Positions 54,034 to 62,590 of a stretch of 64,000 nucleotides of DNA are shown here, in pieces (the stretch's first letter is position 1; every line of letters begins with the position of its first letter). Location of the stretch: positions 62,001-126,000 of the forward strand of contig NZ_JAJHVV010000013.1 of the NCBI RefSeq assembly GCF_023145695.1, in the 5' to 3' direction. The position numbers and the translations under genes are program-made. The DNA comes from Vibrio amylolyticus. GTDB taxonomy: Bacteria > Pseudomonadota > Gammaproteobacteria > Enterobacterales > Vibrionaceae. The notes below the pieces were generated by a model. It did no database searches. It was given only the letters and a program-made list of their open reading frames with translations, and was not told where the DNA came from.

Positions 54034-55860
54034 ATGCCAGACAAATTCAATATGCAGTCTCCACCTTTTGACCGCTTAACCGAAAAACAGCAACATCAAC
54101 TGCGCTCATCTCTGGATGTCGCCTATTATCGTGACAACGATGTCATATTACAGCCAGAAAGAAGCTGTCAGCACCTGCACATATTAATAAAAGGCGCTGT
54201 TGAAGAACGCTCGACCAACGACTCAGAGATCTTCGCACATTACGCTAATGATGACATGTTCGATGTTAGAGCCCTATTCGATGGCGAGGTACGCCATCAA
54301 TATATTGCACTTGAAGACACCCTATCCTACCTATTGCCCAAGGCCATTTTTATTGAGCTTTATGAGGCTAATGGTCAGTTTGCTGCCTACTTTGACAATA
54401 ATCTCAAGAAACGCCAAGTTCTCATTGATGCCGCGCAGCAACAGCAAAATCTTGCGGAATTTATACTGACGAAAGTCGATCATTCGATCTATCACCCTCC
54501 GATGATCCTAAAACCTGAACAGCCGCTCAATGAAGTGACACAGCAACTAAAACATAATGGCGTTGATTCTGCACTGGTTCGACTTTCTAATGATGATCCG
54601 CGATTAATCGAACACCCAAACTCACACCCTTATGCGATAGTCACAAGAACCAATATGTTGCACGCCGTCATGCTAGAACACTGCCCACTGGATGCTAACA
54701 TTGGAAAAATAGCAACCTTCCCCGTCCTTCATATTGATGATGGCGACTTCCTCTTTAATGCCATGATCACCATGACCCGCAATAAGATGAAGCGTTTAAT
54801 GGTTTGCGATGGCAAAGAAGCGGTGGGCATGCTCGATATGACGCAGATCCTTAGTGCGTTTTCAACTCATTCACATGTATTAACATTAAGCATCGCTAGA
54901 GCCAGTAGCGTCGAAGAACTCGCGCTTGCATCAAATAAACAAAGACAACTCGTCGAAAGCTTGCTTGGTAATGGTATTCGAACCCGATTCATTATGGAGC
55001 TCATTTCCGCGGTCAACGAACAGATCATAGAAAAGGCGTTTGAACTCGTCGTGCCACCAGCACTTCATGACCATTGCTGTCTCATTGTTTTAGGCTCAGA
55101 AGGTCGTGGCGAACAGATACTTAAAACAGATCAAGATAACGCGCTCATTCTACGAGACGGCCTTGAATGGCACTACTGCCAATCGGTTATGAATCAGCTG
55201 ACCCACACTCTACAGCAGCTTGGCTATCCACTCTGCCCTGGCGACGTCATGGTAAACAATCCCAAATGGGTTAAGAGCCAACAGCAGTGGAAAGATACCG
55301 TGAGTCGTTGGGTTCAAAGTGCTAAGCCTGAGCATGTTATGGATCTGGCTATAATGGCAGATGCACATGCTGTCGCGGGTAACGAAGAACTACTTAAAGA
55401 GGTAAGTGAACACTTACACGGATTAATGAAAAATAAGATGCTCGTGCTGCAAGAATTCACTCGCCCAGCGCTTCAGTTTTCAATTCCATTGACCTTATTC
55501 GGTAACGTAAAAAATAACAAAGAAGGCTTAGACATCAAACAAGGGGGCATATTCCCTATCGTACATGGTATTCGCGCCCTCTCACTCGAATATGGACTTG
55601 ATGAGAAGAATACTTTTGATCGGATCGAAAAATTGCAATCTAACCGTATCTTAGAACCCGAAACCGCCGATAACCTCGCTGAAGCACTCAAGCTCTTTTT
55701 CAAATTGCGTCTATCACAACAACTATCCTTACATCATAGTTCGAACAAAATTGAGCTTAAGCAACTTGATCGAACAGAACGAGACTTACTACGCCATAGC
55801 CTCCACGTGGTGAAAAAATTTAAGCAGTTTCTTGGTTTCCATTATCAGATTAGAGATTAG
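54034..55860 (+). CDS. cNMP-binding / CBS / DUF294 nucleotidyltransferase-like signal protein
   Basis: A 608-residue cytoplasmic protein. A cyclic-nucleotide-binding-like domain (about 15-130), a CBS pair (about 150-285) and a DUF294 nucleotidyltransferase-like domain (about 340-450) are followed by a helical DUF294_C domain. The nucleotidyltransferase motif is visible as LGSEGRGEQ ... TDQDNALI, like the GS-X-D/D signature of GlnD-type transferases. The ATG at 54034 (AGGAGG at 54021-54026) is chosen over the GTG one codon earlier. It is 25 bp before the exonuclease gene, a conserved operon. Function is not established. Confidence 0.85.
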   Translation: MPDKFNMQSPPFDRLTEKQQHQLRSSLDVAYYRDNDVILQPERSCQHLHILIKGAVEERSTNDSEIFAHYANDDMFDVRALFDGEVRHQYIALEDTLSYLLPKAIFIELYEANGQFAAYFDNNLKKRQVLIDAAQQQQNLAEFILTKVDHSIYHPPMILKPEQPLNEVTQQLKHNGVDSALVRLSNDDPRLIEHPNSHPYAIVTRTNMLHAVMLEHCPLDANIGKIATFPVLHIDDGDFLFNAMITMTRNKMKRLMVCDGKEAVGMLDMTQILSAFSTHSHVLTLSIARASSVEELALASNKQRQLVESLLGNGIRTRFIMELISAVNEQIIEKAFELVVPPALHDHCCLIVLGSEGRGEQILKTDQDNALILRDGLEWHYCQSVMNQLTHTLQQLGYPLCPGDVMVNNPKWVKSQQQWKDTVSRWVQSAKPEHVMDLAIMADAHAVAGNEELLKEVSEHLHGLMKNKMLVLQEFTRPALQFSIPLTLFGNVKNNKEGLDIKQGGIFPIVHGIRALSLEYGLDEKNTFDRIEKLQSNRILEPETADNLAEALKLFFKLRLSQQLSLHHSSNKIELKQLDRTERDLLRHSLHVVKKFKQFLGFHYQIRD

Positions 55861-55885
55861 TCTTGACGCGATTAGAGAGGTTTAA

Positions 55886-56521
55886 ATGAATTGGTTGGTA
55901 CGACAATATTGGCATCGGAAACTGAAAGGTTCCCCTTATCAGTCGCTGTTTGGCACTCCACAAAAAGGGGAGTTTGTCTCACTTGATTGCGAAACCACGA
56001 GTCTGGACCCCAACCGTGCAGAACTTGTCACTATTGCTGCGACCAAAATAATTGATAATCGCATCATCACTAGCCAACCTTTTGAAGTACGGCTAAGAGC
56101 ACCTCAATCACTTGACTCTGGTTCGGTGACCATCCATAAAATTCGCCACCAAGACCTACTCGATGGGATTGGGGAAAAGGAAGCATTATTACAGCTACTC
56201 AAATTTATTGGTAACCGACCATTAGTGGGTTATCACATTCGCTACGATAAAAAAATTCTTGATATTGCTTGCCGAAAACAACTCGGATTTCCGCTCCCTA
56301 ATCCACTCATAGAAGTGAGCCAGATTTATCACGATAAACTAGAACGTCACCTACCCAATGCCTACTTTGACCTTAGTTTGGATGCCATCTGTAAGCATCT
56401 CGATTTACCAATGCAAGGCAAGCACGACGCACTACAAGATGCCATTTCCGCCGCTTTGGTTTTTGTTCGGCTAACAAAAGGTGATCTTCCTTCGCTGACC
56501 TCCCCTTATCAACAGCGATAA
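55886..56521 (+). CDS. DnaQ-family 3'-5' exonuclease
   Basis: A 211-residue DEDDh exonuclease homologous to the polymerase III epsilon subunit. Exo I is SLDCETTSLD (Asp34, Glu36), Exo II is GYHIRYDKKILD, and Exo III is HDALQDAISA near 190. It lacks the C-terminal epsilon region that binds the alpha subunit and is shorter than DnaQ, so it is probably a separate RNA/DNA-trimming enzyme. It is cotranscribed with the DUF294 gene; similar pairs occur upstream of acs in other vibrios, as far as I recall. Confidence 0.88.
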   Translation: MNWLVRQYWHRKLKGSPYQSLFGTPQKGEFVSLDCETTSLDPNRAELVTIAATKIIDNRIITSQPFEVRLRAPQSLDSGSVTIHKIRHQDLLDGIGEKEALLQLLKFIGNRPLVGYHIRYDKKILDIACRKQLGFPLPNPLIEVSQIYHDKLERHLPNAYFDLSLDAICKHLDLPMQGKHDALQDAISAALVFVRLTKGDLPSLTSPYQQR

Positions 56522-56723
56522 ACTCGCGACTCACATCTCAATTCATTAAGTTAAGTCATTACCAGATAAGAAAAAACCGCCGTCTCATCCTAAAGTCTAA
56601 TTGTGGAAAGCCGTAAGGTAGCAGACAGTGGTAGCCATACAAACTTTCCAATCTAGATCTATGAATCGATAACAAAATGGAAATTTGTTCTGCTCACAAC
56701 ATCAAGGCGCAAGGAGAGAAGCA

Positions 56724-58676
56724 ATGAGTGAAGCCCATATTTATCCGGTAAAAGAAAATATTAAATCAACGACACACGCGGATAACGACACTTACCTAGC
56801 CATGTACCAACAGTCTGTCTCTAACCCGGAAGGTTTTTGGGCTGAACATGGAAAAATCGTTGATTGGATTAAACCATTCACTCAAGTTAAAAGTACTTCA
56901 TTTGATACTGGCCACGTTGATATTCGCTGGTTTGAAGATGGCACATTGAATGTCTCTGCAAACTGTATCGACCGCCACCTTGCCGATCGTGGTGACGAAG
57001 TTGCCATCATTTGGGAAGGTGATGACCCCGCTGATGATAAAACACTTACTTTCAACGAACTTCACAAAGAAGTGTGTCTATTCTCTAATGCCCTAAAAGA
57101 CCAAGGTGTGCGTAAAGGTGACGTCGTTTGCCTTTATATGCCAATGGTACCTGAAGCTGCTGTGGCAATGCTTGCTTGTACACGTATTGGTGCGGTACAT
57201 ACTGTGGTATTCGGTGGTTTCTCTCCAGAAGCACTCTCCGGACGCATCATTGATTCAGACGCAAAAGTGGTTGTGACTGCGGATGAAGGTGTCCGTGGTG
57301 GTCGCGCTGTTCCATTGAAGAAGAATGTCGATGAAGCATTGACTAACCCTGAAGTGAAGAACATTGAAAAAGTCTTTGTTTTCAAACGTACAGGTGGCGA
57401 TATTGACTGGCATGAGCATCGTGATGTTTGGTGGCATGAAGCAACAGCATCGGTATCAGCTGACTGTCCACCAGAAGAGATGAACGCAGAAGATCCACTA
57501 TTCATTCTTTACACCTCAGGCTCTACAGGCAAGCCAAAAGGCGTTCTACATACCACAGGCGGCTACCTAGTTTACGCAACCATGACCTTCAAATATGTAT
57601 TTGATTACCAAGAAGGCGAAACATTCTGGTGTACAGCGGATGTCGGTTGGATCACTGGCCACACATACCTTATCTATGGGCCACTGGCGAATGGTGCAAA
57701 AACCATTCTATTTGAAGGCGTGCCAAACTATCCAAACACAAGCCGCATGAGTGAAGTGGTCGATAAGCACCAAGTCAATATTCTATACACTGCGCCGACC
57801 GCAATTCGAGCTCTTATGGCGAAAGGCACAGAAGCCATTGATGGGACATCACGCTCAAGCCTTCGTGTTATGGGCTCTGTAGGTGAACCGATTAACCCAG
57901 AAGCTTGGGAGTGGTACTACAAAACTATCGGTAATGAAAAGTCACCAATCGTCGATACATGGTGGCAAACCGAAACTGGCGGCATTTTGATTGCACCGCT
58001 TCCAGGAGCGACCGATCTAAAACCAGGTTCCGCAACTCGTCCATTCTTTGGTGTTCAGCCAGCCCTAGTCGATAACATGGGTAACATCATTGAAGAAACA
58101 GCAGCGGAAGGTAACCTAGTAATACTCGATTCATGGCCAGGCCAAATGCGTACCGTTTACGGTGACCATGAACGTTTTGAACAGACTTACTTCTCTACAT
58201 TTAAAGGTATGTACTTCACGAGTGATGGTGCTCGTCGCGATGAAGATGGTTATTACTGGATTACAGGTCGTGTTGATGACGTACTGAACGTTTCTGGCCA
58301 CCGTATGGGGACGGCGGAAGTAGAGTCAGCACTTGTTGCACATAGTAAAATTGCCGAAGCCGCTATTGTGGGTATTCCACACGATATTAAAGGCCAAGCT
58401 ATTTACGCTTACATCACACTCAATGATGGTGAATTCCCATCTGCTGAGCTTCATAAAGAAGTGAAAGATTGGGTAAGAAAAGAGATTGGGCCAATCGCAA
58501 CGCCAGATGTCCTTCACTGGACAGACTCTTTACCTAAAACACGTTCAGGTAAAATTATGCGTCGTATTCTCCGTAAAATCGCAACCGGAGATACGAGTAA
58601 TCTTGGTGATACCTCAACACTTGCAGACCCGAGCGTTGTAGAGAAACTGATCGCTGAAAAAGCGGAGCTTGCATAG
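56724..58676 (+). CDS. acs: Acetyl-CoA synthetase
   Basis: Activates acetate to acetyl-CoA via acetyl-AMP. The ATG at 56724 (AAGGAGAG upstream) gives MSEAHIYPVKENIKSTT and 650 residues; an earlier in-frame ATG at 56685 adds a non-conserved tail. The AMP-binding motif is YTSGSTGKPKG (about 270-280). The catalytic lysine, normally reversibly acetylated, is Lys610 in SGKIMRR, as in E. coli Lys609. Regulation by CrbS/CrbR and CRP is expected. An inverted repeat AACAAA/TTTGTT lies at about 56670-56688. Confidence 0.97.
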   Translation: MSEAHIYPVKENIKSTTHADNDTYLAMYQQSVSNPEGFWAEHGKIVDWIKPFTQVKSTSFDTGHVDIRWFEDGTLNVSANCIDRHLADRGDEVAIIWEGDDPADDKTLTFNELHKEVCLFSNALKDQGVRKGDVVCLYMPMVPEAAVAMLACTRIGAVHTVVFGGFSPEALSGRIIDSDAKVVVTADEGVRGGRAVPLKKNVDEALTNPEVKNIEKVFVFKRTGGDIDWHEHRDVWWHEATASVSADCPPEEMNAEDPLFILYTSGSTGKPKGVLHTTGGYLVYATMTFKYVFDYQEGETFWCTADVGWITGHTYLIYGPLANGAKTILFEGVPNYPNTSRMSEVVDKHQVNILYTAPTAIRALMAKGTEAIDGTSRSSLRVMGSVGEPINPEAWEWYYKTIGNEKSPIVDTWWQTETGGILIAPLPGATDLKPGSATRPFFGVQPALVDNMGNIIEETAAEGNLVILDSWPGQMRTVYGDHERFEQTYFSTFKGMYFTSDGARRDEDGYYWITGRVDDVLNVSGHRMGTAEVESALVAHSKIAEAAIVGIPHDIKGQAIYAYITLNDGEFPSAELHKEVKDWVRKEIGPIATPDVLHWTDSLPKTRSGKIMRRILRKIATGDTSNLGDTSTLADPSVVEKLIAEKAELA

Positions 58677-58770
58677 AGCGAATACTCATAGAGGACTAAC
58701 TACACGACAGGTTGCACAGTGCAACTAATAGTCACTCTCACAAGCATTCGTTTAAAACACTAAACGCTAA

Positions 58771-58798
58771 AACCGCCACTTTATGTGGCGGTTTTTTT
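58771..58798 (+). terminator. acs terminator
   Basis: AACCGCCAC-TTTAT-GTGGCGGTT with a perfect 9-bp stem and seven T. Confidence 0.9.
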
Positions 58799-58904
58799 AT
58801 GGGTGCAACCTCAAACTTTGGCCATACAAACGCGAAGGTTAATGTGTTTTTTGTTAACTCGGTAACAGAATCAGTCGTTACAGACAGGTGATTAGACCAG
58901 TAAA

Positions 58905-58935
58905 TTGCTGCGATTTGCGCTGAATTAGCTATAAT
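58905..58935 (+). promoter_or_regulatory. Candidate aroQ promoter
   Basis: TTGCTG (58905-58910) and TATAAT (58930-58935) are 19 bases apart, a long spacer, so the -35 is doubtful. The -10 is a perfect consensus, about 105 bases before aroQ. Confidence 0.45.
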
Positions 58936-59045
58936 CGTGGTCTATTTTCAAAGAATCGCGATCTTTTGACAAAAATTTCATGCTGATTCTTTGAATATGT
59001 GGGAATATTATGATTCATCACACGATACAGGAAGATGGCAACACA

Positions 59046-59495
59046 ATGACTGCAAAATCTCGCATTCTAGTCCTAAACGGTCCAAATATTAACCTTTTGG
59101 GGTTAAGAGAGCCCGCTCATTACGGTTCTCAAACGCTAGCTCAGATCATTGACACCTTAACCGAGCAGGCATCAGGCGCTCAGGTTGAGTTGCAACATCT
59201 CCAATCGAATCGTGAATATGAGCTGATCGAAACCATTCATGATGCCTTTGGTAAAGTGGATTTTATTATTATAAATCCCGCAGCTTTTACGCACACTAGT
59301 GTTGCTCTACGCGATGCATTACTTGGTGTTGCTATCCCGTTTATTGAAGTGCATTTATCAAACGTACATGCACGAGAACCTTTCCGCCATCACTCTTACC
59401 TTTCGGATAAAGCTGAAGGCGTTATTTGTGGTTTAGGCGCACAAGGGTATGAATTCGCTTTGTCGGCAGCCATTAAGCACTTGCAATCAAAGTAA
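59046..59495 (+). CDS. aroQ: 3-dehydroquinate dehydratase, type II
   Basis: Third step of the shikimate pathway. The ATG at 59046 gives MTAKSRILVLNGPNINLLG and 149 residues; an ATG 36 bases upstream would add non-conserved residues. The catalytic Tyr is in REPAHYGSQT (about residue 26), with INPAAFTHTSVALRDAL and the HLSNVHAREPFRHHS loop. It is followed 100 bp later by accB; aroQ-accB-accC is a frequent gamma-proteobacterial order. Confidence 0.96.
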   Translation: MTAKSRILVLNGPNINLLGLREPAHYGSQTLAQIIDTLTEQASGAQVELQHLQSNREYELIETIHDAFGKVDFIIINPAAFTHTSVALRDALLGVAIPFIEVHLSNVHAREPFRHHSYLSDKAEGVICGLGAQGYEFALSAAIKHLQSK

Positions 59496-59547
59496 GCACT
59501 TAACCGCCAAAGCAACAAGATTACTTTTTTAAGTAAACAAACACTCT

Positions 59548-59567
59548 ACAGCTCACTTAGGAGCTGT
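59548..59567 (+). repeat. Hairpin in the aroQ-accB spacer
   Basis: ACAGCTC-ACTTAG-GAGCTGT, a 7-bp stem 29 bases before accB, followed by CTTATT. It may be a weak terminator of aroQ or part of the accB leader. Confidence 0.35.
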
Positions 59568-59595
59568 CTTATTCACAAGATAAAGAGAAAGAAAA

Positions 59596-60060
59596 ATGGA
59601 TATCCGCAAAATCAAAAAGCTTATCGAGTTAGTTGAAGAATCAGGCATCGCTGAGCTAGAGATCTCTGAAGGTGAAGAGTCAGTACGAATCAGTCGTAAT
59701 GGCGTAGCTGCACCTGTAGCTCCAATTCAATATGCTCCAGCACCAGTTGCTCCAGCAGCAGCCCCTGTTGCACAAGCGGCTCCAGTAGCGGCTCCTGTTG
59801 CAGAAGCGGCACCAGAAGCTGTATCTGGTCACCAAGTTCTTTCTCCAATGGTTGGTACTTTCTACGGTGCTCCAAGCCCTGATGCAAAACCATTTGTTAA
59901 AGTTGGCCAACAAGTTAATGCTGGCGATACTATCTGTATCGTTGAAGCGATGAAAATGATGAATCAAATCGAAGCTGATAAATCAGGTGTTGTAACGGCT
60001 ATCTTAGTAGAAGACGGTCAACCTGTTGAGTTCGATCAACCACTTGTTGTTATCGAATAA
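59596..60060 (+). CDS. accB: Biotin carboxyl carrier protein of acetyl-CoA carboxylase
   Basis: Carries the biotin that shuttles CO2 from AccC to AccA/AccD in malonyl-CoA synthesis. The 154 residues have an N-terminal helical region, an Ala/Pro-rich linker (about 38-73) and a biotinyl domain (about 80-154) with the biotinylation site Lys120 in VEAMKMMNQ. accC starts 14 bp downstream, so the two form an operon. Confidence 0.97.
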   Translation: MDIRKIKKLIELVEESGIAELEISEGEESVRISRNGVAAPVAPIQYAPAPVAPAAAPVAQAAPVAAPVAEAAPEAVSGHQVLSPMVGTFYGAPSPDAKPFVKVGQQVNAGDTICIVEAMKMMNQIEADKSGVVTAILVEDGQPVEFDQPLVVIE

Positions 60061-60074
60061 TAGAGGCCTCTCTC

Positions 60075-61418
60075 ATGTTAGATAAATTAGTCATCGCGAA
60101 CCGAGGTGAAATTGCACTTCGTATTCTTCGCGCATGTAAAGAGCTAGGTATCAAAACAGTTGCTGTTCACTCAACAGCTGACCGCGATCTAAAGCACGTA
60201 CTACTCGCCGATGAAACCGTTTGTATCGGTCCTGCTCGTGGTATCGATAGCTACCTAAACATTCCTCGCATCATTTCAGCAGCAGAAGTAACTGGCGCAG
60301 TGGCTATCCACCCAGGTTACGGCTTCCTGTCTGAAAATGCTGACTTTGCAGAGCAAGTAGAGCGCAGTGGTTTTATCTTTGTTGGTCCTAAAGCGGAAAC
60401 TATCCGCATCATGGGTGACAAAGTGTCTGCTATCACTTCAATGAAGAAAGCAGGCGTTCCTTGTGTACCAGGCTCTGATGGTCCACTTGATGACGATGAT
60501 GCAAAGAATAAAGCACACGCTAAACGTATTGGATTTCCAGTAATCATCAAAGCCTCTGGTGGTGGTGGTGGTCGTGGTATGCGTGTTGTTCGTAGCGAAG
60601 CTGACCTTGTTGAAGCGATTGCTATGACTCGTGCAGAAGCAAAAGCGTGTTTTAACAACGACGTGGTTTACATGGAGAAATTCCTAGAAAACCCTCGTCA
60701 CGTTGAAGTTCAGATTATTGCTGATGGTCAAGGTGGCGCAATTCACCTTGGTGAGCGTGACTGTTCTATGCAGCGTCGTCACCAAAAAGTTGTAGAGGAA
60801 GCTCCAGCACCTGGTATCACTGAAGAGATGCGTAAGTACATCGGTGAACGCTGTACTCGTGCGTGTATTGAAATTGGTTACCGTGGCGCGGGTACGTTTG
60901 AATTCCTATATGAAAATGGCGAATTCTACTTCATCGAAATGAACACTCGTATCCAAGTAGAACACCCAGTGACTGAAATGGTAACGGGCGTAGACCTTAT
61001 TAAAGAGCAGCTTCGAGTTGCTGCGGGTCAACCTCTGTCGTTTACTCAAGATGATATTAAACTTCGTGGCCACGCCATTGAGTGTCGTATCAATGCTGAA
61101 GATCCTGAGCGCTTCCTACCTTCTCCAGGTAAGATCACTCGCTTCCATGCTCCTGGTGGCATGGGCGTGCGTTGGGAATCGCATATTTACACAGGTTACA
61201 CAGTACCGCCTCATTACGATTCAATGATCGGTAAACTGATCACATTTGGTGAGAACCGCGATGTTGCTATTGCTCGCATGAAAAATGCACTGAGCGAAAT
61301 GATCATCGAAGGCATCAAGGTAAACGTAACACTGCAAGAATCCATCATGAACGACGAAAACTTCCAACACGGTGGTGCAAATATCCACTACCTTGAGAAG
61401 AAGCTTGGTCTTCAGTAA
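60075..61418 (+). CDS. accC: Acetyl-CoA carboxylase, biotin carboxylase subunit
   Basis: ATP-dependent carboxylation of biotin on AccB. The 447 residues contain the ATP-grasp fold: KASGGGGGRGMR (about 159-170), the MEKFLENPRHVE region and the EMNTRIQVEHPVTE catalytic segment around residues 287-300. Codon use and length are standard. Terminator with TTCG loop follows. Confidence 0.98.
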   Translation: MLDKLVIANRGEIALRILRACKELGIKTVAVHSTADRDLKHVLLADETVCIGPARGIDSYLNIPRIISAAEVTGAVAIHPGYGFLSENADFAEQVERSGFIFVGPKAETIRIMGDKVSAITSMKKAGVPCVPGSDGPLDDDDAKNKAHAKRIGFPVIIKASGGGGGRGMRVVRSEADLVEAIAMTRAEAKACFNNDVVYMEKFLENPRHVEVQIIADGQGGAIHLGERDCSMQRRHQKVVEEAPAPGITEEMRKYIGERCTRACIEIGYRGAGTFEFLYENGEFYFIEMNTRIQVEHPVTEMVTGVDLIKEQLRVAAGQPLSFTQDDIKLRGHAIECRINAEDPERFLPSPGKITRFHAPGGMGVRWESHIYTGYTVPPHYDSMIGKLITFGENRDVAIARMKNALSEMIIEGIKVNVTLQESIMNDENFQHGGANIHYLEKKLGLQ

Positions 61419-61458
61419 GATTCACTTTCGCTAGGGTTAACCCTCTAGACGTAGCCAA

Positions 61459-61486
61459 AATGCTCACTTCGGTGGGCATTTTTGTT
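61459..61486 (+). terminator. accBC terminator
   Basis: AATGCTCAC-TTCG-GTGGGCATT with a TTCG tetraloop and TTTGTTT, about 40 bases after the accC stop. Confidence 0.85.
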
Positions 61487-61502
61487 TATGGCTATAAAAT
61501 CG

Positions 61503-61514
61503 GCAGATATCTGC
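61503..61514. promoter_or_regulatory. Palindrome GCAGATATCTGC upstream of prmA
   Basis: A perfect 12-base palindrome 49 bases before the prmA ATG, at a position where a repressor could act. No match to a known operator is recognised. Confidence 0.25.
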
Positions 61515-61562
61515 TAAACTCTGCGCCATTCCTATCTTCAAACATTGTAAGAGTACAAACTC

Positions 61563-62450
61563 ATGCCTTGGATTCAAATCAAACTCAACGCAACCAAAGA
61601 CAACGCCGAAACAATTAGTGACATGCTAATGGAAGAGACCGGCGCACTTTCTGTCACCTTTTTGGATGCACGTGACACACCGATCTTTGAGCCGCTTCCT
61701 GGTGAGACTCGTCTTTGGGGTGATATCGATGTTCTTGCGCTTTACGATGCAGAAGCCGACACCACATTTATTATCGACCAAATTAAGCTCAGCAACTTGT
61801 TAGAAGCAGACTTTGCCTACAAAGTGGAGCAGCTTGAAGACAAAGATTGGGAACGTGAGTGGATGGATAACTTCCACCCTATGCAGTTTGGCGAACGTCT
61901 TTGGATTTGCCCAAGCTGGCGTGATGTTCCAGATCCTGATGCCATTAACGTTATGCTTGATCCAGGTCTGGCTTTCGGTACAGGTACTCACCCTACTACC
62001 GCTTTATGTCTTGAGTGGCTTGAGAGCATAGACCTATCGGATAAAACCGTTATCGACTTCGGTTGTGGCTCTGGCATCTTAGCCATCGCAGCCATCAAGC
62101 TTGGTGCCAAGAAAGTCATTGGTATCGACATCGATCCTCAAGCACTGGTTGCTTCAAAAGACAATGCAGAACGAAATGGCGTTGCAGACCAACTTGAACT
62201 CTTTATGCCTCAAGATCAGCCTGAAGGCCTTATCGCTGATGTTGTGGTTGCAAATATCCTTGCTGCACCACTACGAGAGCTTTCACCAATCATTAAAGGT
62301 CTTGTGAAACCTTCTGGCGCCTTGGCCATGTCTGGCGTGTTAGACACCCAAGCAGAAGACGTTGCAAGCTACTACCGCGATGAATTTACTATCGACCCGA
62401 TTAAAGAGATCAGTGAGTGGTGTCGCGTATCGGGTCACAAACAGGCGTAA
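61563..62450 (+). CDS. prmA: Ribosomal protein L11 methyltransferase
   Basis: Trimethylates lysines and the N-terminus of L11, encoded earlier in the window by rplK. The 295 residues have the N-terminal recognition domain and a Rossmann methyltransferase domain with SAM motif DFGCGSGILAIAA (about 161-173) and the catalytic-loop NILAAPL. FGTGTHPTT is the family signature. Followed by the dusB-fis unit. Confidence 0.96.
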   Translation: MPWIQIKLNATKDNAETISDMLMEETGALSVTFLDARDTPIFEPLPGETRLWGDIDVLALYDAEADTTFIIDQIKLSNLLEADFAYKVEQLEDKDWEREWMDNFHPMQFGERLWICPSWRDVPDPDAINVMLDPGLAFGTGTHPTTALCLEWLESIDLSDKTVIDFGCGSGILAIAAIKLGAKKVIGIDIDPQALVASKDNAERNGVADQLELFMPQDQPEGLIADVVVANILAAPLRELSPIIKGLVKPSGALAMSGVLDTQAEDVASYYRDEFTIDPIKEISEWCRVSGHKQA

Positions 62451-62526
62451 AGAAGACTTTTTTCGCTTAATTGGCTGAATTTAATGCGATTTACCTAAAC
62501 AAATTGTAAATGCTCAAATATTAGTC

Positions 62527-62555
62527 TTTTCACGCAGCGAAAAAATGCGTAAAAT
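62527..62555 (+). promoter_or_regulatory. dusB-fis promoter
   Basis: TTTTCA (62527-62532), 17 bases, TAAAAT (62550-62555), then the GC-rich discriminator GCGCGCCC. A GC-rich discriminator is typical of stringently controlled promoters such as E. coli fis. The leader would be about 28 bases. Confidence 0.65.
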
Positions 62556-62590
62556 GCGCGCCCTTGCTGCTGTATAACTGTGAAGACGTT

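Larger units (their letters stand above)
58677..59045 (+). other. acs-aroQ spacer (369 bp)
   Basis: No gene. It contains the acs terminator and, near 58905-58935, the probable aroQ promoter (TTGCTG, 19 bases, TATAAT), both listed separately. The middle part (58800-58900) shows nothing recognisable. Confidence 0.6.

Noticed and set aside
53673..54071. 132-residue frame spanning the HcaT-like start, the spacer and the DUF294 start
   Set aside because: Overlaps two well-supported genes on both sides, is very Lys/Ser-rich and has no recognisable domain.
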